Shown piece after piece: positions 30,636 to 39,664 of a stretch of DNA of 64,000 nt. This DNA comes from Chromatiales bacterium (GTDB taxonomy: Bacteria > Pseudomonadota > Gammaproteobacteria > Chromatiales > Chromatiaceae). Made by a program: the position numbers and the translations under genes. The DNA is taken from contig JANQRK010000022.1 of the NCBI GenBank assembly GCA_028284585.1, positions 1 through 64,000 of the forward strand. The letters are read 5' to 3'. Position 1 is the first letter of the stretch, and every line of letters begins with the position of its first letter. The notes under the pieces are model-generated. The model did no database searches. It had not been told where the DNA came from and saw nothing but the letters and a program-made list of their open reading frames with translations.

Positions 30636-32201
30636 TCAGCTCCCTACCCCCATCTTCTTGCCGTGGAACTCGGTGCGACGCGACTGACCGCCGGTGCCTT
30701 CGCTCGGGCTCATGAGGTCGAATCCGGTGAATCCACGCTCAAGATACGGTGCGTTGTCGGTATCCTCGGAGCGCGCCGTCGCAATGACGAACCGCTCGTG
30801 GAAGTGCGCCAGGGAGAGCAAACGGTGCATATGCCGTGCCTGCGACTCGGTGAGCCCAACCGCCTCGAGGATGCTGGTATCGGTGCGCCCTTCCACCCGC
30901 TCTTGACGCCGGAACTCGCGCAGCGCGAGCTGACGCAACAGAGACCTTTCCACCACCTCGGTATTGCCACCACCCAGTAGGCGCGCCAGATACTCAATCG
31001 GAATCCGGAACTCCTTCAGGTTCGGCAGCACGGTGCCACCATCAACCATGTCGAGCGTTCCACGATCGTTCGGCAATGCCGTAGCAACCGGGCTTTCGGG
31101 CGGGATGTAGAACAGGCTGGGCAGCGTCCGGAACTCCGGATGCAGCGGCAGCGCGATCTCCCATTCGACGAACATTTTGTAGACCGGCGAGCGACGGCAA
31201 GCGTCTAACCACTGATCCGAGATACCCTGCTTCTTGGCCTCCGCGATCACTTCGGGATCGAAGGGATTGAGGATGATCTCACGGTGCTTCTCGACGAGTT
31301 GTTTTTCGTCCTTGGTGTTCGCCACCTCGGCAACACGATCGAGATCGTAGAGCAGCGGACCCAAGTAGCGGATTCGCCCGACACAGGCCTGAAAGCACAT
31401 CGGCGGTTGGCCGGTCTCGATACGCGGGAAGCAAAGAATACACTTCTCCGACTTACCGGTACGCCAGTTGTAATAAGTCTTCTTGTAGGGGCAGCCCGAT
31501 ACGCAGTAACGCCAACCACGGCAACGGTCCTGGTCGATCAGCACCACGCCGTCCTCTTCACGCTTGTAGTTGGCGCCCGAAGGACAGGACCCAACGCACG
31601 CCGGATTCAAGCAATGGTTACAGATCCGCGGTAGATACATCATGAACGAGTTCTCGAACTTCAACAGCGCCTTACGGGCCTCGTCCGACATGTCGCTAAA
31701 GTTGTAATCGAGCTTACCCGTGCCCTCTTCGTGGGTACCGGCACCATTGTCTTCCCAGTTCACGCCATAGGTGAGTTCAATGTCTTCCTCACCCGTGATC
31801 TGGGACTTGGGACGTGCAACCGGTTGGCTATATTTAGTCGGTTCCTCGGAATGCAAGTCTTCGTAGGTGAAGGTAAATGGCCCTTTTCCGTAATAGTCAT
31901 CCATCTGCGGCAGTACGGGATTGTAGAACAGGCTGATCATCTCCCAGAACTTCGAGGCCTGATTCAGCTTGGGCGCATCGGCGCCGGGCTCCGAGTTCTG
32001 CTTCCAACCACCACGGTACTTGTTCTGGTTCTCCCATTCTTTGGGGTAGCCAGCACCTGGCTTGGTCTCCACATTGTTCCAGAACATGTACTCCGCGCCT
32101 TCGCGGTTGGTCCACACGTTCTTGCACGCAATGGTGCAGGTTTGGCAACCCAGACATTTGTCCAGGTTAAAGGTGATTCCCATCTGTTGCTTGATACGCA
32201 T
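30636..32201 (-). CDS. narH: Nitrate reductase/nitrite oxidoreductase beta subunit
   Basis: Four Fe-S cluster Cys groups: CLGCQTCTIACK, CNHCLNPACVGSCP, CRGWRYCVSGCPYKK, CILCFPRIETGQPPMCFQACVGRIRYLG. Confidence 0.96.
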   Translation of the reverse strand: MRIKQQMGITFNLDKCLGCQTCTIACKNVWTNREGAEYMFWNNVETKPGAGYPKEWENQNKYRGGWKQNSEPGADAPKLNQASKFWEMISLFYNPVLPQMDDYYGKGPFTFTYEDLHSEEPTKYSQPVARPKSQITGEEDIELTYGVNWEDNGAGTHEEGTGKLDYNFSDMSDEARKALLKFENSFMMYLPRICNHCLNPACVGSCPSGANYKREEDGVVLIDQDRCRGWRYCVSGCPYKKTYYNWRTGKSEKCILCFPRIETGQPPMCFQACVGRIRYLGPLLYDLDRVAEVANTKDEKQLVEKHREIILNPFDPEVIAEAKKQGISDQWLDACRRSPVYKMFVEWEIALPLHPEFRTLPSLFYIPPESPVATALPNDRGTLDMVDGGTVLPNLKEFRIPIEYLARLLGGGNTEVVERSLLRQLALREFRRQERVEGRTDTSILEAVGLTESQARHMHRLLSLAHFHERFVIATARSEDTDNAPYLERGFTGFDLMSPSEGTGGQSRRTEFHGKKMGVGS

Positions 32202-32204
32202 GTT

Positions 32205-35200
32205 TTACGCCCCGACGTTCAGCTGTGACTCTTGATAAATGACCTTGCGACCGCGCGACTCCATCGGCTTCTTGCGGATCAGCACCACACAGTCCCGCTC
32301 TGACGGACTGGTGCCCTGGTAATTGATCCAGTAGGTCCAATTGGCATATCCCCCGACCATGGTCGCTGGGTTCATCATGATCCGCGTGGTGGCATTGTTG
32401 TTACCGCCGCGTAGGTCTGAACAGCCGCGTTCTCTCGCCATCGATGAGAAGGGTACGTTCACGTGCCGTTCACTCTGGTGATAGACGATCGACATATCAC
32501 GCGGCACTGTATGACTGACCACTGCACGCGCTACCTGGATGCCGTTCTCGTTAAAGATCTCGACCCAGTCGTTATCCTTAACGCTGATCTCCTTCGCGTC
32601 GTCATCATTGATCCATACCGTCGGACCACCACGGAACATGTTCTGCATCTGCCAGGAGTCACCGAACATGCTGTGGATGCCCCACTTTTGGTGTGGCGTG
32701 ATGAAGCGGAAAAGCTTGGCCCCATCCATCTTGATGTCGTCCGGGGCGACGTCGCCGATCGCGACCATGTCCACCGGCGGCTTATAGGTCGGCAGATCTT
32801 CGCCCAAGTCACGGAACATCACGTGATCGTAATAGACCTCCATGCGCCCTGTGAGCGTATGGAATGGCTTTAGGGTCTCGATATTCAGCGTCCACGGGCC
32901 ATAGGTCCGTCCCTTGTTCTCGATCGCCGACCAGTGTGGCGAGGTCAACGAACGACGCGGCTGCGAGATGGTATCCGGGTAGTGGTAAGCGATCTCACGC
33001 TCCGGCTCAACGATGTGCGCAAGCGGCACACCGCAACGCTTTTCGAGGTTCTTGAACAGCATGTAGGAGACCTCGCCATCACTTTCCGGCGAGATACGCA
33101 GAATCACCTCACAGACCTTCTCAGCCCGCTCAAGACTCGGCTTACCATTGGGTGCCTCGCCCACCAGGTAGCTTTCCTTCATCTCCTCGTACTGCTCAGC
33201 GAGACTGCCCCTGATGCCTTTGGCGCCGAAGCCGCTCTCCCCAGTGACCACATCACCCAAGCTGGTGTACATCTCATGGATCTTGGTGTAATCGCGCTTG
33301 ACGATCTTGACGTTCGGGAAGGACTTGCCGGCCACCGGCTCAGTTTCTCCGGTCCACCAATCTTTCAGCTCGCCAAATGGCTGCGCCAGCTCGTCTGGCG
33401 TATCCGTGCTCAACGCGGTCATCACCACGTCTTCGACAGGGTCCGGCAGATGCGTCTTGGCCAGCTCACTGAACTTCTCGGCGACGATCCTGAACGCCTC
33501 CCAGTCGTGCTTGCATTCCCAGGCCGGATCATGGGCCGGCGTGAACGGGTGCAGGAAGGAGTGCAGATCGGAACAGGTCAGATCAAACTTCTCGTACCAG
33601 TGTGCGGTGGGCAACACGATGTCCGAGTAGTTGGCCGATGAATCCATCCGCAGATTCACGTTATAGATCAAGTCCCACTTGCCAAGCGGAGCATCCCCGT
33701 TCCATTGGACCTCCTTCACCATGTCCTTGGAACGACCTTCACCGCCCAGCACATTATGGTGGGTTCCCAAGGCGTGCTTCAGGTTGATCTCATGGCCCCG
33801 CATACTGGTACCGATCAGGTTACCGCGGTAGATCCAAAGTACCTTCGGATGGTTCTTTTCCGCATCCACATTGGGCAGTGAGAACCTCAGCTCACGGTCT
33901 TTGAACCGCTGGCACACCCACTTCTGGACATCTTCGAGGCTGCTACAGCCGTCGTTGCGCGCATCCTTGATCACGTCCAGCGGGTTGCGTTCGTCGAACT
34001 GCGGGAAGAATGGCAGCCACCCGTTACGCACCGCCACCGCGTTCATATCGGCGGCGTGATTAGCTGCCGCTGGCATACGCTTGGCTTGTGGCGCCCATAG
34101 AGGATCGAGGCTCATACCATCGTAACGCCACTGATCGGTGTGGAAATACCAGTAGGACGTGGCGTTCATGTGTCGTGGAACATTGCCCCAGTCCAGACCG
34201 AAGCCCATGGTGCCAATGGCGGCGACGTTACGGATCTTCTCGGTGCCCACGTAGTGTGCGAAGCCGCCGCCGTTGACCCCCATACAGCCGGTCATGATCC
34301 CCATGATGGCCTCGGTACGGTAGGTCAGCGATCCACCATGGTACCAATGCAGGATGCCCGACCCCGTGATGAACAGGCACCCACCTTTGGTCTTCTCGGC
34401 GGTATCGGCCCATTCACGCGCCACGCGGATCGCGAGGTTACGGTCCACACCCGTCTCTTGCTCTTGCCATGCCGGCGTGTACGGATGATCCGCGTCGTCG
34501 TAGTCCTTCGGATAGCCAGAGCCGGAGAGACCACGGCGCACGCCGTAGTGCGACAGCATCAGGTCGTATGCGGTACAGACCCGCACCTTGCTGCCGTCGG
34601 CCTTGGTCAGCACCCGCGTCGGAACGCCACGCAGGGTTGGGTCGGCCTTTTTGCCTCGGGTCTCAGTGGTCCCGAACTCGACATTGTAGGTGTGTGTGAA
34701 GTCGGCGAACTGGACTTGCACTTCCTCGTAGTCGCCATCGATCATCGTCAACATCGGGTCGTAGGCCTCCCCGGTGACGATGTCCTCGTTCTTCATATTC
34801 CAGCGACCCATAGTGGATTCCCAACGGGTACCGACCGAGCCACCAGGCAGATGCATTTTGCCTTGCTTGTCGAAGAGCGGCATTTTCCACTCAGATAGCT
34901 CTTCGTTCTGGTACTCGGCCATATCGCTGGCGCGCAGGAAGCGGCCGCTAATGAAGTGATCACCGTCCTCTTCGAGGCAAACCAGGAACGGCAGGTTCGT
35001 GTACTGCCCCACATAGCTGTGGAAGTACTCCGAGCGCTTGTCGTAGTGAAACTCTTGCAGGATGACGTGGATACAGGCCATCAAGAAAGCTGCATCGGTC
35101 CCCGGCCGCACCGGAACCCAGAGGTCAGCGAACTTCGTGACGTCGGAATAGTCAGGCGAGAGGTTGACCAGCTTACCGCCGTTGTACTTGTGCTCGGAGG

Positions 35201-35984
35201 CGAAGTGAGCGTCAGCGGTGCGCGTCATCGGCAGGTTGGAGCCCATAACGATCCAGTACGTGCCTTGGTACCAGTCGGCCGACTCGTGTACGTCGGTCTG
35301 GTCGCCGAAGATCATCGGCATGATATGCGGCAGATCGTGATACCACTCGTAGAAGCTAAGCATCGCCCCACCGAGTAGGTTCGACAGGCGGTGGCCCGAC
35401 AGGAAGCTGACCATACTCATGGCCGGGATCGGCGAGAATGACGCCAGATGGTCTGGACCGTAGTTCTTGATGGTGTAAATCTTGGCAGCGGCTATCAGCT
35501 CGGTCGCCTCGTCCCAGGTGACGCGACGCCAGCCTGCCTTGCCGCGCGCGTTGCGGTAAGTCCGCTTGCGCTCGTCGTCTTCCACGATCGAAGCCCAAGC
35601 CTGTACTGGGTCTTTTCCGGACTCTAGCTCCTCGCGCCAGTACTTTAGTAGTACGCCCCGGACATAGGGGTATTTAGGTCTTACGGGGCTGTACGGGTAC
35701 CAAGAAGCTGAGATTCCGCGCTGGCAGCCGCGCGGCTCGTAGCTTGGGGTGTGGTCGTTGATTTGGGGCCAGTCGGTTTTTTGCAACTCCCAGGTGATCA
35801 TGCCGTTCTTTACGAACACTTCCCAGGAACAAGAACCCGAGCAGTTGACGCTGTGGCTGGTGCGCACAGTTTTGTCGTACTGCCAGCGGCGTCGGTAGAA
35901 GTCTTCCCATTTCCGCGGTTCGTCCAACTCGCGAAACCAACGAGAACCCTTGCCACCATTGCCGTTGCCTTTACTATCACTCAT
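32205..35984 (-). CDS. narG: Nitrate reductase/nitrite oxidoreductase alpha subunit (Mo-bisMGD)
   Basis: 1259 aa; HSVNCSGSCSW Fe-S motif, GDQTDVHESADWYQ Mo-ligand Asp region, HYVGTEKIRNVAAIG; no Tat signal seen. Confidence 0.96.
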   Translation of the reverse strand: MSDSKGNGNGGKGSRWFRELDEPRKWEDFYRRRWQYDKTVRTSHSVNCSGSCSWEVFVKNGMITWELQKTDWPQINDHTPSYEPRGCQRGISASWYPYSPVRPKYPYVRGVLLKYWREELESGKDPVQAWASIVEDDERKRTYRNARGKAGWRRVTWDEATELIAAAKIYTIKNYGPDHLASFSPIPAMSMVSFLSGHRLSNLLGGAMLSFYEWYHDLPHIMPMIFGDQTDVHESADWYQGTYWIVMGSNLPMTRTADAHFASEHKYNGGKLVNLSPDYSDVTKFADLWVPVRPGTDAAFLMACIHVILQEFHYDKRSEYFHSYVGQYTNLPFLVCLEEDGDHFISGRFLRASDMAEYQNEELSEWKMPLFDKQGKMHLPGGSVGTRWESTMGRWNMKNEDIVTGEAYDPMLTMIDGDYEEVQVQFADFTHTYNVEFGTTETRGKKADPTLRGVPTRVLTKADGSKVRVCTAYDLMLSHYGVRRGLSGSGYPKDYDDADHPYTPAWQEQETGVDRNLAIRVAREWADTAEKTKGGCLFITGSGILHWYHGGSLTYRTEAIMGIMTGCMGVNGGGFAHYVGTEKIRNVAAIGTMGFGLDWGNVPRHMNATSYWYFHTDQWRYDGMSLDPLWAPQAKRMPAAANHAADMNAVAVRNGWLPFFPQFDERNPLDVIKDARNDGCSSLEDVQKWVCQRFKDRELRFSLPNVDAEKNHPKVLWIYRGNLIGTSMRGHEINLKHALGTHHNVLGGEGRSKDMVKEVQWNGDAPLGKWDLIYNVNLRMDSSANYSDIVLPTAHWYEKFDLTCSDLHSFLHPFTPAHDPAWECKHDWEAFRIVAEKFSELAKTHLPDPVEDVVMTALSTDTPDELAQPFGELKDWWTGETEPVAGKSFPNVKIVKRDYTKIHEMYTSLGDVVTGESGFGAKGIRGSLAEQYEEMKESYLVGEAPNGKPSLERAEKVCEVILRISPESDGEVSYMLFKNLEKRCGVPLAHIVEPEREIAYHYPDTISQPRRSLTSPHWSAIENKGRTYGPWTLNIETLKPFHTLTGRMEVYYDHVMFRDLGEDLPTYKPPVDMVAIGDVAPDDIKMDGAKLFRFITPHQKWGIHSMFGDSWQMQNMFRGGPTVWINDDDAKEISVKDNDWVEIFNENGIQVARAVVSHTVPRDMSIVYHQSERHVNVPFSSMARERGCSDLRGGNNNATTRIMMNPATMVGGYANWTYWINYQGTSPSERDCVVLIRKKPMESRGRKVIYQESQLNVGA

Positions 35985-36877
35985 TGCTTTGCTGCCTCCT
36001 GGTTATCCGGCCCGCCTTGCGCACCAGTCTCGATGCCGTACGCCAGCTCGAAAGCCTTTACGAAAGGGCGGAAATCTCGAACTGTGCCGTAGATTGCCAC
36101 CACTGCATTGCGTTTCTCGTCGAAAACGAGGTTGACCGCCTCGGAGCGGCCGATCGGATGGGGGACCGCATTGTTACTGTGGTCTACCCAGTCCTCTTTC
36201 ATTGCTTGCATGGAGACGTAGTAGACATCGCCTGATTTATGAACCTGCCACCATACGCGGTAGTCCCAGTCATCCAGCTTGATCTCATGTTGACACGTCT
36301 TGGCGTCTGCGTTGTGAGGATCTATGTCCCACTGCAGGACAGGCAAGCTTACTTCATATTTTAAGTTTTCGCGCGGGCCCGATAGAGGATTGGGCCCACC
36401 AGGGCCATAGCCCGCCCCCGGCGCGACATCCAGACGCCCCAGCTCCTTCGCCAACGTATCAGGCTCCGGAACCTCTCCGTCTTCCAACATCTCCGCTTGC
36501 AGAGGAGTCATTGGCCGACTCGACGGAATTTCCTGTTTCTTGTCCGGCGCATTCCCGCCGGGCGGCCGGCTAGACCACTTCGCGGAATCGAGTTCCTTTG
36601 CGAGATCATCGGCACTACGCAGTGGAATATCGGTCGCGTACTTTAGCCGTCGGATTTCGATTTTTGAGTATCCCGCACCCTCTAGGACGGACCGCATCTC
36701 CCGCTCCATAGTGAGGATTTTTTCCGCGTTACTCGTCATTGGTTTGAATTGAAGTGATACCTCACCATCCGAGGCTTCGATGTCGCCGACAAATCCCGAC
36801 GCGACAATGTCCCGGGAGAACCCAGGGTATTTGACCTGTCGAAGCAGCTCGCGCACGTTTTGCGCCTCAGCACTCAT
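35981..36877 (-). CDS. DUF59/MIP18-like domain protein, first gene of the nar operon
   Basis: Overlaps the narG start by 4 bp (ATGA); paralogue of 20483..21325 (VVAIYGTVRDFRPFVKAF). Confidence 0.85.
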   Translation of the reverse strand: MSAEAQNVRELLRQVKYPGFSRDIVASGFVGDIEASDGEVSLQFKPMTSNAEKILTMEREMRSVLEGAGYSKIEIRRLKYATDIPLRSADDLAKELDSAKWSSRPPGGNAPDKKQEIPSSRPMTPLQAEMLEDGEVPEPDTLAKELGRLDVAPGAGYGPGGPNPLSGPRENLKYEVSLPVLQWDIDPHNADAKTCQHEIKLDDWDYRVWWQVHKSGDVYYVSMQAMKEDWVDHSNNAVPHPIGRSEAVNLVFDEKRNAVVAIYGTVRDFRPFVKAFELAYGIETGAQGGPDNQEAAKQ

Positions 36878-36995
36878 AATCAGCTCCGCTCCTGAAGTTC
36901 TTAAATGGTTTGGTTTTCTACAGCCGCGACATTAGGAAGCGGGGGACTCCCGGTGCGGCGCGCAGATGGTACCACTTCTCCAGCGCTTATAAGGG

Positions 36996-37010
36996 GCAAT
37001 GTGTGTGCCA
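36996..37010 (-). promoter_or_regulatory. Sigma54 (-24/-12) promoter upstream of the DUF59-narGHJI operon
   Basis: - strand TGGCAC-ACACA-TTGC matches TGGCAC-N5-TTGC exactly, about 120 nt upstream of the first ATG. Confidence 0.75.
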
Positions 37011-37681
37011 GGCTTTAAAGTAAAGCAGTTTTTGGTCGCTAAAGGTTAGCTGTATCTCGTATCCCCGCGTTTCGCCCCAATCACACCATAGATTCCGCCG
37101 ATCTCCAATGAATGCGCGGACTTGGCGTGATCTGAGACGTCATTTAAAGACGGACTGCTGACCCAGTCCCAGGCTGTCTGGAAACAGGCGTTCTAATCGA
37201 CTCGCGCCGGGGCAGCCCATTCGAACCATGGAGCGCAAATTGAGACAGTTTGTCTGGAGGGCAAAAATCCCCGCTGGTGCAACGTGTCTCAAACAGTCGA
37301 CCGCACTTAAACCCGTGAAATTGAAGCCGGAAATCCAAATTCACTCACGTCCAACGAGGTCCCAAAGCGGCTCCAAAAGCCGAACAAGCACCATGACTGA
37401 AGCCCTGGACAGTTCTGTCGCTCTGTGGCGGCCGATCCCGACATCGATAGCTAATCGACTTTGCTGGCGATGCCCGCCGCCCCGACTTCCTACTCGTCGC
37501 AAACCCGCGCCTGGTGGCGCGTGCGATTTTTCTCGAAGCTAGAAGAGAAGATACTGTTTATATAACTGATTTCCTGAAAAAAATTCCAACTCTACCAATC
37601 CACTTTGGCGCTGCTGCCGAATGCAGGCCCAGGTAACGACCGCCGGTGTAGCCAGCCCGAAACCTGGGAGTGAAAACCCTG

Positions 37682-39280
37682 CTAGCCGGACATCATCGGA
37701 AACACCACCGCCAGCGCCCAAGCGAAGGCGACCGCATTGGCGATGCCCGCAACAGCCGGGTGACCGGTGGCCCGGTAAATCCAAGCGCTGAACAGCCCAT
37801 ACAACAGAAAATACAAGAGAATCATCACCGCGATGATGAGTAGAAAGAACAGATCCTCGAATGACAAAACCACCGCGAAGGCCAGCGACAACAGGAAACA
37901 GGCGCGGGAAGCAATCTGGCTACCCCTTGGCCTGCCCGCGCCCCGCATCGACCATTCATGTGCGAGGAAATACGCCAGCGTACCCAGCAGCATGGTGCCG
38001 AACAGCGTCAAGCGCGGCGCGGTGATAGCGAAGGATGTAACGAAGCGATCGAGCACCAAGGCAATAACACCCGCTACGTAGGCCGTAGCTAAGACGGTCG
38101 CCGCGATACCCCTGCTGAGAACCGCGACGTTCAGCTCGTTCGTGTGCTGTTCAACAGGCGCGGCACGCATCGCCCACCAATGGCAGGCGGCTGTAATGAG
38201 ACCATAGACGCCAAAGTGCACAGCCAAGTAGCCACCCACCAGGACCGACAGAAAATCGCCTGGAAACCACCACAACAACAGGGGCGTCGCGAACGCGGGA
38301 ATCAGCATCACGGGCAGCAGGCGGCGCCATCCCAGCACTACGCCCGGGCGCCGGGTTACTGTCGGCAAGAAGCGTGACAACGGCCATCCCAACAGCGCGA
38401 CGCCGAGCAGTAACAAGACGATCGCCCCGCCCCGCCGGTCCAGATGGCCACTACTCGACCGCTGGTAAACCTGGTCGAGCCAGTCCACGGTTTCACGCAT
38501 GCTGTCGGTGCTGTACAACACCCCGACATGTTCAACGCCCTTGGCAAATGCGGCACGGCGCGCCGTGCCGTCAACGAAACTGCCAGAGGTGACACCAGGC
38601 TGCGGCTGCGCCGTGCGCATGCCCACGACACGCATCGCTTCCTGTTTCAGAAAACCTTCCAGACCACCTGCAATGATCAAGAGATTGCGTGGCGCGGTCG
38701 GTGTTACTGCTGGCGAAAACATCGATACCGCGATTGTCGCATCGACACGTTCATCGGACTGCGCATAGCGGACGACCACATCCGATGCCATGGAGTGCCC
38801 AAGCAGCGCCACCCTGCCATCAGCACCGGGCACCGCCAGTCCATACTCGACCATCTCGCGCATCTGACGCAGCAACAGCTGTGTCGAACCCTCCACCTTG
38901 GTCACGTCGCCGCCGAGCGGGAGCAGATTCCGACCGTGACCCAGGAAGTCGAAGGTCAGCGCTAGATAACCGTTACGCGCCAGGGTTACGGCGAACGATC
39001 GCATCAGCTGTTGTGAGCCGGCGAAGCCATGGGCGATCACGACGATGGGGGCAGATACCCCACTCGCCGCCCCCGCTTGTCTGAACACGGTTACCGGCGT
39101 AGGCCCCACTTGCGAGCGGACCGCCTCCACACCGGCATCGGCTTTGATCAGCAAGCGCAACGCCAGGCCAATCAATATCAGCGAGATAACAAAGACCAAG
39201 AGCACCCCGATCGTTAACCGCCTTGGCTGGGGTGTCGCCATGCCCGTCTGTTGTATCGCCATATTGCCGCTCGTCAACAT
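37682..39280 (-). CDS. Alpha/beta hydrolase with C-terminal membrane domain
   Basis: VVIAHGFAGSQQLMRSFAVTLARNGYLALTFDFLGHG and LLGHSMASDVV nucleophile elbow, then multiple TM helices. Confidence 0.8.
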   Translation of the reverse strand: MLTSGNMAIQQTGMATPQPRRLTIGVLLVFVISLILIGLALRLLIKADAGVEAVRSQVGPTPVTVFRQAGAASGVSAPIVVIAHGFAGSQQLMRSFAVTLARNGYLALTFDFLGHGRNLLPLGGDVTKVEGSTQLLLRQMREMVEYGLAVPGADGRVALLGHSMASDVVVRYAQSDERVDATIAVSMFSPAVTPTAPRNLLIIAGGLEGFLKQEAMRVVGMRTAQPQPGVTSGSFVDGTARRAAFAKGVEHVGVLYSTDSMRETVDWLDQVYQRSSSGHLDRRGGAIVLLLLGVALLGWPLSRFLPTVTRRPGVVLGWRRLLPVMLIPAFATPLLLWWFPGDFLSVLVGGYLAVHFGVYGLITAACHWWAMRAAPVEQHTNELNVAVLSRGIAATVLATAYVAGVIALVLDRFVTSFAITAPRLTLFGTMLLGTLAYFLAHEWSMRGAGRPRGSQIASRACFLLSLAFAVVLSFEDLFFLLIIAVMILLYFLLYGLFSAWIYRATGHPAVAGIANAVAFAWALAVVFPMMSG

Positions 39281-39664
39281 CTCGCAGCGCAGACCTTACC
39301 CGACAACAGCAAGGCGCGGCGACAGCAGAGCATGTGCAAAAAAATGTCGCCATCCCTGGCAACAAGCCGAGAGGCGGCTAAGGAGGAGGTGGGGGATTGA
39401 ACCAAAGCAAGAGCAATAGCAACCCCAAGAGCACGGCAAGCAGCAACGCGCCATTCATCGGCGACCGCAGCTCGTCTTTGTCACTGGTGGCTCCGCCAGA
39501 ACTCGGCACGAGTACCCGTCTTATGGAGGTGCTGTGCACAATCTGCGAGCGCCGTCGACAAGCAGCCTTAGCCGGCCCATGCATCTTATGCACGCAGCTC
39601 GGGCCTGCCGCCGGACGCCCACGTACAGCGGGCCGGAAACGTGCCCCACGATTCATGCAGCGGT

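Noticed and set aside
39378-39458. Tiny hydrophobic ORF MNGALLLAVLLGLLLLLLWFNPPPPP
   Set aside because: 26 aa, no clear RBS or homologue; could be a real small membrane peptide but unsupported.
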